This document shows, piece by piece, positions 8,035 through 15,574 of a DNA stretch of 64,000 nt. The DNA lies in contig CAWAMN010000001.1 of assembly GCA_963783235.1 (NCBI GenBank), positions 620,001 to 684,000 of the forward strand. Reading direction: 5' to 3'. The notes beneath the pieces were generated by a model. That model saw nothing but the letters and a program-made list of their open reading frames with translations. It was not told where the DNA came from and ran no database searches. The stretch's first letter is position 1. Each line of letters starts with the position of its first letter. A program made the position numbers and the translations under genes. The stretch comes from Thiohalomonas sp963783235 (GTDB lineage Bacteria; Pseudomonadota; Gammaproteobacteria; Thiohalomonadales; Thiohalomonadaceae).

Positions 8035-8832
8035 TCACTGCTCCCCGATCTCACACGGCCCGTCCCACTTCGGCCCGTACATGCAGAACCGGCAGGTGTG
8101 CTGGTTGGGCTTGCCCAGCTCGCGCTGCTCGTGCTCGGGGATGGTGCCCTTGGGCAATTCGATAGAGGTGATCTTGACGCCGCGGTTGTTGAAGCCCTTC
8201 AGGAAGCGAAGCGCCTGCTTGCGGGTGAAGGTCATCGAGGTGACTTCGTCGGCATCGACGTACCACAATTCGGCGGTTATCTTTTCGAGCTTTGGATAGC
8301 GGATTGCCGTGCCTACAGCGTAAAGTTGCGCTTGCTCGGCGTGTTTCACTTCGTTACCCCACCGCTTTCCGCTTTTAAAATCTATGACGACGGCTTCTTT
8401 CTGAGAAAGGAATACAAGGGCGTCGAGCTTGATGCGGCACCATATTTTTGCGAAGGCTTCGGACTCCGCCTTAGTCCACTTACGGCCCTTCGGAAATTCA
8501 AAATGCGGGAGCGGCTGCCATGAGTCGTCGAACAGCCACATATCTTCGGCAATCACCTTACCTTTTTTGAACAGTTCACGGAGTTTTCCCATCTCCGGGG
8601 CGAAGTCTTTCGCCTCGATGGGGAGAGGGCCGTTCCCTCGGATGTATTGTTCAAGCTCATCGTGGATACGAGAGCCACGGTCGTTCGCGTGTTCTTTGCC
8701 ATCCGGGCGAGGAGGGCGCTCAGGTTCAGGGATTTTATCGACGTACTGGAACTTGGCGCGAAGGAGGCAGGACTCCACGACGCCGAGGCGTGAGTGGGAC
8801 CAGGTTTTGATGGTGTTGTATACGCGGGGCAT
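8035..8832 (-). CDS. Cas4/RecB-like PD-(D/E)XK exonuclease
   Basis: This 265-residue protein has the nuclease core H57, D137 and D151-F-K153 (AVVIDFKSGK) followed by the QAQLYA helix typical of RecB/Cas4 nucleases. Cys22 together with Cys247, Cys250 and Cys260 matches the four-cysteine Fe-S cluster layout of Cas4/AddB-type nucleases. Phage members resect DNA ends for recombination or recycle nucleotides. It lies in the replication operon, with GGAG 8 nt before the ATG. No single-strand annealing protein is recognisable nearby. Confidence 0.85.
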   Translation of the reverse strand: MPRVYNTIKTWSHSRLGVVESCLLRAKFQYVDKIPEPERPPRPDGKEHANDRGSRIHDELEQYIRGNGPLPIEAKDFAPEMGKLRELFKKGKVIAEDMWLFDDSWQPLPHFEFPKGRKWTKAESEAFAKIWCRIKLDALVFLSQKEAVVIDFKSGKRWGNEVKHAEQAQLYAVGTAIRYPKLEKITAELWYVDADEVTSMTFTRKQALRFLKGFNNRGVKITSIELPKGTIPEHEQRELGKPNQHTCRFCMYGPKWDGPCEIGEQ

Positions 8833-8834
8833 GT

Positions 8835-9383
8835 TTAGGCTCCTGCTTTAGCGTTAAAAGATTCAGTCGTTCCGTGACGTGGGCTAAAGCCGAATTTTCT
8901 CTCTGCTTTTTTGCGGACTTTTCTTGCCTCGTCTAGCGTTTTGTAAGCTCCGAGGTAATGAATTACTCCATTGACACGGATCACTGTCTGGTACTTATCG
9001 CGAGCACGGTAAACCCCAGTCACGCCCGTGGAGTTGTTGGTTTGGATTCCTTTGTTTCGACCATTCTCGGTGAAGCCCACGTCGCGTAGGTTGGAGATTC
9101 GGTTATCGAGGCGGTCTTGGTTGATGTGGTCTATTTGGCCTTTAGGCCATTCGCCACAGCAGAGGAGCCAAGCAAGGCGATGCGCTAGGTATTCTTTGTA
9201 GTCAATGCAGATGCGTAGATACCCGGTTGTTTTGCTTACAGAACCGGTTTTACCTTGTTTGCATCCTTGCCGAGTCCCTGTGCGCGTAAACTCCCCCATC
9301 TCGGGGTCGTAGTCGAGTAGTTCGCGAACTCGTTTGATGAAGAGGGCAGTGTCGGAGGGCGCCCTTCCTTGGGTCTTTTTCAT
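8835..9383 (-). CDS. HNH homing endonuclease with AP2-like DNA-binding domain
   Basis: The ATG at 9383 gives 182 residues. The HNH core is YLAHRLAWLL...IDHINQDRLDNRISNLR, with the NKGIQTNNSTGVTGVY linker, followed by an AP2-like beta-sheet domain (VIRVNGVIHYLGAYKTLDEA). This is a typical free-standing homing endonuclease of phages, a selfish gene rather than a replication protein. It is slotted between the exonuclease and the next small genes and has a weak ribosome site. The GC content looks lower than that of its neighbours, consistent with mobility. Confidence 0.9.
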   Translation of the reverse strand: MKKTQGRAPSDTALFIKRVRELLDYDPEMGEFTRTGTRQGCKQGKTGSVSKTTGYLRICIDYKEYLAHRLAWLLCCGEWPKGQIDHINQDRLDNRISNLRDVGFTENGRNKGIQTNNSTGVTGVYRARDKYQTVIRVNGVIHYLGAYKTLDEARKVRKKAERKFGFSPRHGTTESFNAKAGA

Positions 9384-9459
9384 GGGACCTAATCCGTTAG
9401 GTTTTATCACTCTAGTGAATCATGGTTGGTGTTAGGTAGTCAACATGTGAAAATGTACA

Positions 9460-9531
9460 CTAGCGGTTCAGTAGAAGTGAAACTGCAAGCGCCACTAGGA
9501 AACTAATGAGCGCTGCTTCCAAGTGTGTCAT
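9460..9531 (-). CDS. Possible 23-aa membrane peptide
   Basis: A 23-codon frame starts at the ATG at 9531, overlapping the TGA of the upstream gene as ATGA, and ends TAG at 9460. The peptide is almost entirely hydrophobic after MTHLEAAL (ISFLVALAVSLLL). Coupled overlap and composition support it, but at this length chance cannot be excluded. Confidence 0.35.
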   Translation of the reverse strand: MTHLEAALISFLVALAVSLLLNR

Positions 9532-9797
9532 CCCGCAAACCTCTTGATCATGCCCGGCCACTTCGCTTTCGACAGCTTCTTGCAGTGCGCCGGTAGGTAG
9601 CCGTTGACCTGCCCGGCCGGCAGGGTGGTCTCGAAGACCAGAGGGGAGCGCCCATCGGTGACCATCACCGTGTAGAGGCCCGTTTCGTTCGGCGTCGGGA
9701 TGAAGGCCGTGTAGCGCTGGCGGCTGATTCCACCGTCGTCGAATACAAGCACGGGCAGTGGGCGCGGCGAATTGTTTCGGGGATTTTTTCCAGGCAT
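9528..9797 (-). CDS. Small hypothetical protein
   Basis: An 89-residue protein with a strong ribosome site (AAGGAAG about 9 nt before ATG 9797). The sequence looks beta-rich (LPVLVFDDGGISRQRYTAF, TGLYTVMVTDG). It overlaps the next upstream frame (9665-9979) by 133 nt, which is unusual here. No family is recognised. Confidence 0.6.
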   Translation of the reverse strand: MPGKNPRNNSPRPLPVLVFDDGGISRQRYTAFIPTPNETGLYTVMVTDGRSPLVFETTLPAGQVNGYLPAHCKKLSKAKWPGMIKRFAG

Positions 9798-9979
9798 TGC
9801 TTCTCTTCCTTCAGTCCGTCCATGGATTTACGCAGCCGAACGACTTCGGCCGCGAGGACCCCCATTACCGTGAGGTTGCGGGATAGCTTACCGGTGTTTT
9901 GCGCTTGGCGGAACTGTTCGGCCACGTGGCCAATGGCCTCATCCGGCGTCGGGGTCTTGGCTTTGCGCTTCCTTGGCAT
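9665..9979 (-). CDS. Small helical protein with an abnormal long 3' overlap
   Basis: From ATG 9979 the first 60 residues look genuine (MPRKRKAKTPTPDEAIG, then a helix ending LKEEKQ). Beyond that the frame runs 44 codons inside the next gene and reads like an Arg/Ser-rich shadow. The natural stop near 9797 may have been lost to a point change or indel. Function unknown. Confidence 0.5.
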   Translation of the reverse strand: MPRKRKAKTPTPDEAIGHVAEQFRQAQNTGKLSRNLTVMGVLAAEVVRLRKSMDGLKEEKQCLEKIPETIRRAHCPCLYSTTVESAASATRPSSRRRTKRASTR

Positions 9980-9980
9980 C

Positions 9981-10265
9981 TCAGTAGCTGCATCCCTTGT
10001 GATCGAGGTACCGAGTGTAACGGCAAAGCAGTTCACCGAAAAGCAGTAGCTCCTCGCTGTCGACGTTCTCGACAGCTTCGAAGAACGAGCTATCTGGGTC
10101 CCTCGGGTCGGTCGCTGCGCCGGGGTTGTACTGCCAGTGCGGGGGTATCCAGACACCTCGCCACCACAGTTCCGACGCGGCGTCGAACCACGCACCCATG
10201 GCATGGCCCCAGGGGTCGAGGGAGAGGTCGATTTTGAGTTCAGCTTTGAGGTCGGCGTAGCTCAT
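9981..10265 (-). CDS. Hypothetical protein
   Basis: A 94-residue acidic protein rich in Trp and Leu (WFDAASELWWRGVWIPPHWQ). Its ATG overlaps the stop of the 54-aa gene upstream as ATGA. No family recognised. Confidence 0.6.
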   Translation of the reverse strand: MSYADLKAELKIDLSLDPWGHAMGAWFDAASELWWRGVWIPPHWQYNPGAATDPRDPDSSFFEAVENVDSEELLLFGELLCRYTRYLDHKGCSY

Positions 10266-10426
10266 ACTCGTTTACACCCCGTCAGGTAATGTTTACCGCG
10301 GTACCAATGCGTGGTGACACGCATTCCTATCTCCGTAACGACGGTCTTCTTGCCGAACAGCCGGGCGAGGAAAATTTCCCAGCCGGTGGCTTTGAGCGAG
10401 TTGACTGCGGCCCTAGCAAACATCAT
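10262..10426 (-). CDS. Small conserved-looking phage protein (54 aa)
   Basis: The frame from ATG 10426 to TGA 10262 encodes 54 residues with the pattern WEIFLARLFGKKTVV...MRVTTHWYRGKHYLTG. This resembles the small LFGK...Y-WRGK-Y phage proteins seen beside replication genes. GGAGG lies 8 nt upstream and the stop overlaps the next start as ATGA. It is short but well supported. Confidence 0.65.
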   Translation of the reverse strand: MMFARAAVNSLKATGWEIFLARLFGKKTVVTEIGMRVTTHWYRGKHYLTGCKRV

Positions 10427-10616
10427 GACAGACTCCTCCATGCGCCCGGCGACAGGCGTGACACTCTTTCTCGTTCTGCAGCTGCTCCCATGCCTCGTCC
10501 TCGGCGTACTCCTCCATGAGCTGCTCCAGCCGGATCTCTTCGGCCTCGGCCGCTTCCTGGTCAGCCAGGTGAGCGTTCAGCTGCGCGGTGACGTGGCAGT
10601 AGTGAGCGGGGTGCAT
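10413..10616 (-). CDS. Small acidic protein with terminal Cys/His residues
   Basis: A 67-residue helical acidic protein (EAAEAEEIRLEQLMEEYAED) ending in a possible metal-binding ECHACRRAHGGVCHDVC tail with four Cys and two His. The tail could bind zinc. No family recognised. Confidence 0.55.
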   Translation of the reverse strand: MHPAHYCHVTAQLNAHLADQEAAEAEEIRLEQLMEEYAEDEAWEQLQNEKECHACRRAHGGVCHDVC

Positions 10617-10618
10617 GG

Positions 10619-10840
10619 TTACGGCTCTCCCACTAAAGGCGCGAACGCACCGTTCAGATCGGCGTTACCGGAAATGAGGTAGTGCAGTTCGTCGGTTTCC
10701 TTTTCGATACCCAGAAGGATTTTTTCTCCGAGAAATCGAGAGCGCCTCCATTCATAGTCCTTGTTGGCCTGCATCAGGTCCGGGGGAAGGCTGTCGTCCT
10801 TTTCCAGCGAGTAGTCGTTGCATACGTGGTAGACGGGCAT
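10619..10840 (-). CDS. Small hypothetical protein
   Basis: ATG 10840 is preferred because GGGAGGG lies 5 nt upstream; an earlier in-frame ATG at 10861 lacks a site. The 73-residue product (MPVYHVCNDYSLEKDDSL) is not recognised. Confidence 0.6.
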   Translation of the reverse strand: MPVYHVCNDYSLEKDDSLPPDLMQANKDYEWRRSRFLGEKILLGIEKETDELHYLISGNADLNGAFAPLVGEP

Positions 10841-10842
10841 GG

Positions 10843-11118
10843 TTATCCCTCCCTTTTCCATTGCGATTTTGACCAGGCTTCGTCCATCAGCTCCTCATAC
10901 ACCTCGGGGTCGTGGTCGATGGGGAAGAGGCGGAACAGGTGCGCCATTTGGTGGACGATGAGGCGCAGGGCCGGGTCGTTCAGGATGTCGTCGGTGCTGG
11001 CCGTACCACCTTTTTCGGTGTCGATTTCCTCGATGCCGTTGAGCAGCGCCTTGACCATCGGGCGCGGGTTCACAGCGCCGTCCTGGGCGATGATGGCTAC
11101 GTTCCAGCGGTTCATCAT
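10843..11118 (-). CDS. Small hypothetical protein
   Basis: A 91-residue protein with two adjacent ATGs (11118 and 11115) behind AAAGGAG; the second gives better spacing. The sequence has an N-terminal NVAIIAQDGAVNPRPMVKAL segment and an acidic helical C-terminus. It resembles small phage proteins listed as hypothetical; no function is assigned. Confidence 0.6.
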   Translation of the reverse strand: MMNRWNVAIIAQDGAVNPRPMVKALLNGIEEIDTEKGGTASTDDILNDPALRLIVHQMAHLFRLFPIDHDPEVYEELMDEAWSKSQWKREG

Positions 11119-11390
11119 TTGGCTCCTTTGAGTTTGGCGAGGAGGGAGCGGGCTTCGTTGACGCAGCTATGGAGATGGCTCACGTCATCGTCGTCTGGTG
11201 GACAATGCTGTGATGACTTCTTCAAGCGTCCGCTGAAGATTTCCAACGATGCTGCTGATATCGGCGTTTTCGAGCCATTCGGTCGGAATGCCTTCGACGG
11301 CGTTCCATGCCGCGCAGAGGCGGCGGGCGTTAGCTTCGGAGTCGTGAAGGTGAGGGACGCCATAGATTGTTCCAATTTTATCACCTCGCC
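11115..11390 (-). pseudogene. Small phage gene interrupted by apparent frameshifts
   Basis: Two frames combine into a sensible protein: KIGTIYGVPHLHDSEANARR, LCAAWNAVEGIPTEWLENA and LQRTLEEVITAL in one frame, and DDDDVSHLHSCVNEARSLLA to TGA 11115 in another. The shift lies near 11205-11212 and is repaired by one base. The start is also unclear: no ATG or GTG lies in the first frame, while GTG-ATA with a four-A run sits one frame away. The ARR.xAAWNA-EGIPTE pattern is a common small phage protein of unknown function. Confidence 0.5.
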
Positions 11391-11395
11391 GTCTT

Positions 11396-11934
11396 CTAGC
11401 CGGTGTTGAGCTTCGATGGCGGCAGCGCCTCCGCAGGTTCTTGTAGCTGTCCAGCTCCCGGTCACCGCGGATGTAGTTGTCGGCTATGTTTTCCAGAGCC
11501 ACGGCGATGAGTACGTTGAGCGGGGCGTCGGGGTCGACTTTATCGAGGCGGTTGATCTCCTTAGTTACCGCGTCGGCGGCGTTTTTCTTGGCGCGTTCGA
11601 GAATCGCAGCCTTTTCAGCCCGCTCCTGCGCCTCCGGCGTCATCGCTTCCTCGCGGGTGCTGACGATGCGCTCGCGAATCCAGTCAGGCATATCGACACT
11701 GCCCCCATCGGTGAAGGCGAAGCTGTCGACCCAGCCGTACTCGACGCCTTCCTCTGCGGCTTTCTCCCTCGCTTCGGTGGAGTTGCCGCCGTAGCGGTAG
11801 CCGTCGACAGAGTAGTACCAGCCTTCGCCGAACCCGGAGTACATGAACATGCCGGGCAGGTGAGGTATCCATTTCCCTTCGACGCCGTAGAACGGGGTCG
11901 GAGCGAACGGTTCGAGTCTCTTATCCGATAGCAT
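11396..11934 (-). pseudogene. Hypothetical protein, apparent frameshift near its C-terminus
   Basis: From ATG 11934 about 165 residues read normally: an aromatic N-terminal part (GMFMYSGFGEGWYYSVDGYRYGG) and a helical C-terminal part (EEAMTPEAQERAEKAAILER, AVALENIADNYIRGDREL). At 11430-11438 a one-base change converts an Arg-rich shadow into AEALPPSKLNTG and a TAG at 11396. As sequenced the frame runs on to 11185. No family is recognised. Confidence 0.5.
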
Positions 11935-12172
11935 TGTTGTTTTCCTTCTGCGCTTTCACCCAGTCCCAGTATCCGAGCCGGGTGCTGTCGCTGGCTACTT
12001 CCTGACGCCAGTCAAAAACTGAATACAAGGGGTCTGCGCTCCAGTGATCAACTTCCTCCTCGCTCAGAGCAAAGGCCAGCGCGTTACGGAATTTGTCACC
12101 GTCTTCAGTGCCGTTGTGGACGACCAGCATCCTCTCGATGAGCTGGACGATTAGTTCGAGTTCAGCGTGCAT
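11921..12172 (-). CDS. Small hypothetical protein
   Basis: An 83-residue protein (MHAELELIVQLIERMLVVHN) with a helical start and an acidic, Trp-containing middle. The start overlaps the end of the upstream gene by 1 nt. No family recognised. Confidence 0.6.
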   Translation of the reverse strand: MHAELELIVQLIERMLVVHNGTEDGDKFRNALAFALSEEEVDHWSADPLYSVFDWRQEVASDSTRLGYWDWVKAQKENNNAIG

Positions 12173-12357
12173 TATTCTTTGTCCTCCGTGATTTCGGTTG
12201 CGCCGACGTAATTGCCGTTGATGTCGAAAAGCAGGTTCTGGAGCTGGCCTCGTTCAGCATCGTAGGCAACCGACCGCAATATGCGAGCAATCTCAAGGCC
12301 GGGTTCAGGGTCGAACGCGGCGTTGTCGCATTTAATGTCAAGAGTGAAGATGCTCAT
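12172..12357 (-). CDS. Small conserved phage protein
   Basis: The ATG at 12357 gives 61 residues (MSIFTLDIKCDNAAFDPEPG onward). The pattern tlxIkxDNAAF-PG-EiARILR...LFDiNGNxVG recurs in small proteins of many phages and prophages of Proteobacteria, with unknown function. The ATG overlaps the TGA of the upstream gene. Confidence 0.7.
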   Translation of the reverse strand: MSIFTLDIKCDNAAFDPEPGLEIARILRSVAYDAERGQLQNLLFDINGNYVGATEITEDKE

Positions 12358-12686
12358 CACAACACCTCCGTGAGGATGCGCCAGCTGTCCAGAACAGTAC
12401 CGTCGAAAGTTACTTCGACAGGTTTCCCGATCAACTCTGAGACATCGTTCACGCCGGCATCTTTCAGCAGTTGGCCGAGTTCGAGGTATGTTTCGCCAAG
12501 TGCTTTGACTCGATCTTCTTCTGACCACTTCGCATGTTCGGTGCGCTTAAATGCCCAATGGCCTTTGAAGATAGTTTGTACGCCCCAACCTTTACCGCCC
12601 AGGGTGAAGCTGTAACCGAGTTGGGCATCTTGATACCCTCCGATACCGACATGCACGGTTTTGATCTTTCCTAGTTCGGTTTCCAT
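12357..12686 (-). CDS. Conserved phage protein of unknown function
   Basis: A 109-residue protein whose start (KTVHVGIGGYQDAQLGYSFT) and GWGVQ motif match a family of phage proteins found near ninX/DUF2591 genes. The C-terminus has a helical segment and a beta strand (GKPVEVTFDGTVLDSWRIL). Start and stop overlap both neighbours by a base, a tightly coupled set. Confidence 0.7.
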   Translation of the reverse strand: METELGKIKTVHVGIGGYQDAQLGYSFTLGGKGWGVQTIFKGHWAFKRTEHAKWSEEDRVKALGETYLELGQLLKDAGVNDVSELIGKPVEVTFDGTVLDSWRILTEVL

Positions 12687-13066
12687 TACACCAACTCCTC
12701 CGGCACGTCGACTTCATCACCGAGCTTTGAGGCCACATAGCAGCGCATGGCGGTGATGAGGGGAGTGGGGCCTCGCATAATCACATCGTTTTTGGTAGCG
12801 AGGTATCGAACGCCTTCTTCATCGAAAATGCTCATTCGCTCCCGCTCGATGATCGGCCCGCCTTGGGTCCAGTTGGTGGAGGGGGAATACTTCTTCCCAA
12901 TTTGCATATATGCTGGTTCTGGTGGCCAATTATCCGGCCATACCCAATAACCTCCAGGGGATTCTTTACCAAATCCCATAGGGTCTTTGCGGATAGGCAA
13001 CCCTTCAATCTTCGCCACCGCCCAGTCGAGGGTGGGGCCGGTGAGTTCTTCGGTTTTTACTTTCAT
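12686..13066 (-). CDS. DUF2591 / NinX-like phage protein
   Basis: ATG 13066 (TAATG overlap with the gene upstream) gives 126 residues. It shows the DUF2591 hallmarks in order: ELTGPTLDWAVAKIEGLPI, YSPSTNWTQGGPIIERE, and PLITAMRCYVASKLGDEVDV-PEEL. DUF2591/NinX genes belong to the early accessory region of many temperate phages. Function is unknown. Confidence 0.85.
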   Translation of the reverse strand: MKVKTEELTGPTLDWAVAKIEGLPIRKDPMGFGKESPGGYWVWPDNWPPEPAYMQIGKKYSPSTNWTQGGPIIERERMSIFDEEGVRYLATKNDVIMRGPTPLITAMRCYVASKLGDEVDVPEELV

Positions 13067-13272
13067 TACCACGTCACCTCGTAGGCAGTCACAAACTTCA
13101 ATGGCTCAGGGAGCTTGCTGATGTGCGTCATCTTTCCGGAGAACAGACTGAATACTGTCTCTGTAGTCAGATGGGAATGTTCATCGGGTTCTGGCACCAG
13201 CCAAATACCATGGTTACCATCTGCGATCCAGCTACCCGGTTTGGCCCGTTGCATAGCTTCGATTATGTTCAT
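13066..13272 (-). CDS. Small hypothetical protein
   Basis: A 68-residue protein (MNIIEAMQRAKPGSWIADGN, ending FVTAYEVTW). The pattern of an alpha-helical start, then IxLVPxP and a terminal AYEVTW resembles a small phage family that often accompanies DUF2591, whose C-terminal region begins similarly with a DW residue; this is only impression. TAATG overlap downstream. Confidence 0.6.
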   Translation of the reverse strand: MNIIEAMQRAKPGSWIADGNHGIWLVPEPDEHSHLTTETVFSLFSGKMTHISKLPEPLKFVTAYEVTW

Positions 13273-13454
13273 CAGTACACCCTCGCTACGCCGAACTCCA
13301 TCCGGCGTTCTTTAGAAACTTTGGCCGCTTCGGCAGAGGCAATCTGAGTGGCGGTGCCGTAATTACGGGCCTGGCAGGTCCTGGTGATGCGCTCCCTGTC
13401 GACCGTTTCGCGGTTGCCTTTGACAGGGATGAGTTCGTAGGTGTAGGTGCGCAT
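13272..13454 (-). CDS. Small hypothetical protein
   Basis: ATG 13454 overlaps the TGA of the upstream gene (TGATG). The 60-residue product MRTYTYELIPVKGNRETVDR is basic, with a helical middle. No family recognised. Confidence 0.6.
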   Translation of the reverse strand: MRTYTYELIPVKGNRETVDRERITRTCQARNYGTATQIASAEAAKVSKERRMEFGVARVY

Positions 13455-13828
13455 CACAGCACCCTCGCTTTGTTCGGATCGAACGGTTGCGGCCAATTAC
13501 CCCAGCGACTCCAAACGATGTGACTCCACCCGTTGGCTTTCATGTTCTCGACCAGGATTTGCGTAGCGTTTGAGTTCACTTCGACTTCTTCGAGGCTTTC
13601 TACCTTGCTGTCGGGGTGGTAGTACGTCGGGCCGACCTGTTGAGGTTCGCCTTTATAGGTGTTGTCACCATCGACCACGTCTTCACGCGCATAGATAGCA
13701 AAGGCGTAGGCATTCTCCGGCCATTCGACGGAATACGGGTCGGTGGACTTGACTTCAACGGCCCAATTTTCAGCGACGAAGCTGCCGGGGGCGAGGAACT
13801 CGGCAAAGAACTTCATTACTTTTTTCAT
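13454..13828 (-). CDS. Hypothetical protein
   Basis: The ATG at 13828 overlaps the end of the upstream gene and gives 124 residues. The protein is acidic, with many Trp and Tyr (FVAENWAVEVKSTDPYSVEW, GWSHIVWSRWGNWPQ). Its globular look suggests a real protein, but no domain is recognised. Confidence 0.6.
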   Translation of the reverse strand: MKKVMKFFAEFLAPGSFVAENWAVEVKSTDPYSVEWPENAYAFAIYAREDVVDGDNTYKGEPQQVGPTYYHPDSKVESLEEVEVNSNATQILVENMKANGWSHIVWSRWGNWPQPFDPNKARVL

Positions 13829-14430
13829 CTCACTCTCCAAAGTCCAAAGTAGAATTGCCGGCAGTAGGTCAGCAGCACGTCGCGGTCGATGTCCTCGTCG
13901 TAGAACTCGGTCCACGGGATGAACCAGTCCTGATACTCCAGCCAGGCACGGGAGGGCTTGTTGTGCATACCCAGCTCTCCACGGATCTGAACAGCGGGGC
14001 CTCCGGTGCAGAGCAGGATACGGAATTCGCAGGCTTCCATCTCGCCGCCCGGACTGTCCCAGCAGCTGCGCACCTCGACCGTGAGGGGATCCTCCTGGAT
14101 GGCACGCTCGGCATCCTCTTGGTCGTCGTAGCCCTCGGCTTCCTCTTCGAGGTCGGCGAGTTCTTCGCGCTCGGTCCAGTGGTAGAGGTTGTCTTCTGCC
14201 TCTTCGAGGGCCTCGCAGCGTGCGTCGATATGGACTTGGTCGTAGCAGTCTTCGAGAGCGATGTTAAAGTCATCGAGAGCGTCGAACACTGCGTCTTGGA
14301 GATCCGCGCGCTCCTCGCGCAGCTCCTCCAACCGCTCCCAGTCCAATTCCAGGGCAGCGACCATCTCGGCGATGGAGTCGTACTGCGCCTTGGCCTGTTG
14401 GCGGGCGCGTTCCTTGTCTTCGTCGGACAT
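13825..14430 (-). CDS. Conserved phage protein with N-terminal coiled coil
   Basis: A 201-residue protein. Residues 1-115 form a highly charged coiled coil (QAKAQYDSIAEMVAALELDW, REERADLQDAVFDALDD), followed by a conserved globular part: EDPLTVEVRSCW, EFRILLCTGGPAVQIRGEL and LEYQDWFIPWTEFY...LLTYCRQFYFG. This two-part arrangement is common in temperate phages and prophages; function is unknown. Confidence 0.8.
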   Translation of the reverse strand: MSDEDKERARQQAKAQYDSIAEMVAALELDWERLEELREERADLQDAVFDALDDFNIALEDCYDQVHIDARCEALEEAEDNLYHWTEREELADLEEEAEGYDDQEDAERAIQEDPLTVEVRSCWDSPGGEMEACEFRILLCTGGPAVQIRGELGMHNKPSRAWLEYQDWFIPWTEFYDEDIDRDVLLTYCRQFYFGLWRVR

Positions 14431-14436
14431 AATCCT

Positions 14437-14914
14437 TTACTCCTTGTCTTCATGGCCCATGGCTGCGTCTGCCTGGGTGTGCCAATACGCGGGCTGGTTG
14501 ACATCTACTGCTGCGAGGATTTTGTCGATGGCAATAAATGGGTTCCGTTGAACACGACGCCAGCACTCCGCGTCTTTCTTGGTGGCTTCGAGTTCGGCGC
14601 GGAGTTGGTTAAGGTCTGCCTCAGCTTGTTTCAGCATTTCCTTGTATGCCTGCTCACCTAGCTCAGCTTTCCGTGCCCTTGCCAGCATGTGCTCGCTGTG
14701 TTGCTGGGCAAGTTCGAGTTCGGCGCGGAGTTGGTCGCAATATTCCTCTGACGCAGTGGCGGCAGAAACAGCCCAATCACGCCCCTCCTCAGCCTTCCGC
14801 AGCCGTTCCGCATATTCGCGGCCTGCGTCGGAAGGGAAGTAAAGGTTATCTCTGATAGCGCCATTTCTGTGGTAAATTTAGGCTCTTGGTGGGCGGTACT
14901 GCGCACCTGAGCAT
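14437..14914 (-). pseudogene. Coiled-coil protein gene with an apparent frameshift at its start
   Basis: Most of the gene is an open coiled-coil frame (YFPSDAGREYAERLRKAEEG, CDQLRAELELAQQHSEHM, QAYKEMLKQAEADLNQLRAE) that lacks a start codon before an upstream TAA. The preceding frame starts at ATG 14914 (GAGG upstream) and hits a stop after 22 codons. Removing one T of the TTT run at about 14876-14880 fuses them (KSLN-YHRNGAIRDNLYFPS). An alternative is an internal start at ATG 14688 giving 83 residues. Confidence 0.5.
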
Positions 14915-14918
14915 GGTG

Positions 14919-15167
14919 TTATACCTCTACTACCCACACGTCCGTGCCTTCGGGGAAATCATCGGGCTTGTCATCATCGCCGCCGAACTCAAACGCAAGT
15001 CCAGCTGGACCGGAAATATCACCGACTTCACACTTTCCCCACGTCCAGCAATCCGCCATGTCGGGCTCATGGGAACGCATCATTTCCATTTCAGCCCACA
15101 TCAACTCTTTTAGAGCCTCCACAAAACGAGGCGTCAGCTTGAGTTCTTCCGTGTCGTATCTCGCCAT
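14919..15167 (-). CDS. Small hypothetical protein
   Basis: ATG 15167 has GGAGG 9 nt upstream and gives 82 residues (MARYDTEELKLTPRFVEALK, then an acidic C-terminus with DKPDDFPEGTDVWVVEV). A longer in-frame start at 15254 would lie inside the attC-like repeat and overlaps the upstream stop as ATGA, so it is possible too. Confidence 0.6.
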   Translation of the reverse strand: MARYDTEELKLTPRFVEALKELMWAEMEMMRSHEPDMADCWTWGKCEVGDISGPAGLAFEFGGDDDKPDDFPEGTDVWVVEV

Positions 15168-15187
15168 TGCTCTATTCCTCCATTGAG

Positions 15188-15308
15188 GTATAACAAAACG
15201 CCCCAGCCGACCGGCTACTGTCTTGGCTGCTTTTCGGGCGCCGCCTTCGTTCATCGTGTTCGTTTTCGTGCCCTTAGCCAGCCGGTCGGCTGGGCTTCAT
15301 CGTTATGT
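15188..15308. repeat. attC-like imperfect inverted repeat (121 nt)
   Basis: Plus strand: GTATAAC (15188-15194) with AACAAAACG (15192-15200), then CCCAGCCGACCGGCT (15202-15216); after a 63-nt centre come AGCCGGTCGGCTGGG (15280-15294) and CGTTATGTT (15301-15309) containing GTTATGT. The arms pair over 15 bp plus 8 of 9 outer bases, with unequal spacers (1 and 6 nt). Outer boxes close to RYYYAAC/GTTRRRY, an asymmetric bulge and a length near that of Vibrio VCRs are the architecture of integron attC sites. It may instead be a fortuitous long hairpin. Confidence 0.45.
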
Positions 15309-15574
15309 TGGTATAGCCCGAGCGCCTGCGCCTGTTTCACGAGTTCCTCGGTCGCCCTCTCGGCGGTTGCGTTTTTGGCGACCACGGAGGAATAGTCAAT
15401 GTCCGTCCACCATTCCTGGCCGCACGTGGCGCAAAAACGGAACCCTTCTCCGAGAAAGCCGTCATGATCGTATTCCTCGCATCCGCACTCCGGGCAAAAT
15501 CCCCACATAACATCGCCTTCAACTCGGACGCTCGTAACGCTCGCGGCTTCTTCCTGCTTATTCGCTTCACGCAT
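15251..15574 (-). CDS. Small zinc-ribbon protein
   Basis: A 107-residue protein with a zinc ribbon at about residues 27-53: CPECGCEEYDHDG...FCATCGQEWW (two CxxC pairs). The rest is helical. Its C-terminal 20 residues are encoded by one arm of the attC-like repeat. It probably binds metal and nucleic acid; role unknown. Confidence 0.7.
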   Translation of the reverse strand: MREANKQEEAASVTSVRVEGDVMWGFCPECGCEEYDHDGFLGEGFRFCATCGQEWWTDIDYSSVVAKNATAERATEELVKQAQALGLYQHNDEAQPTGWLRARKRTR

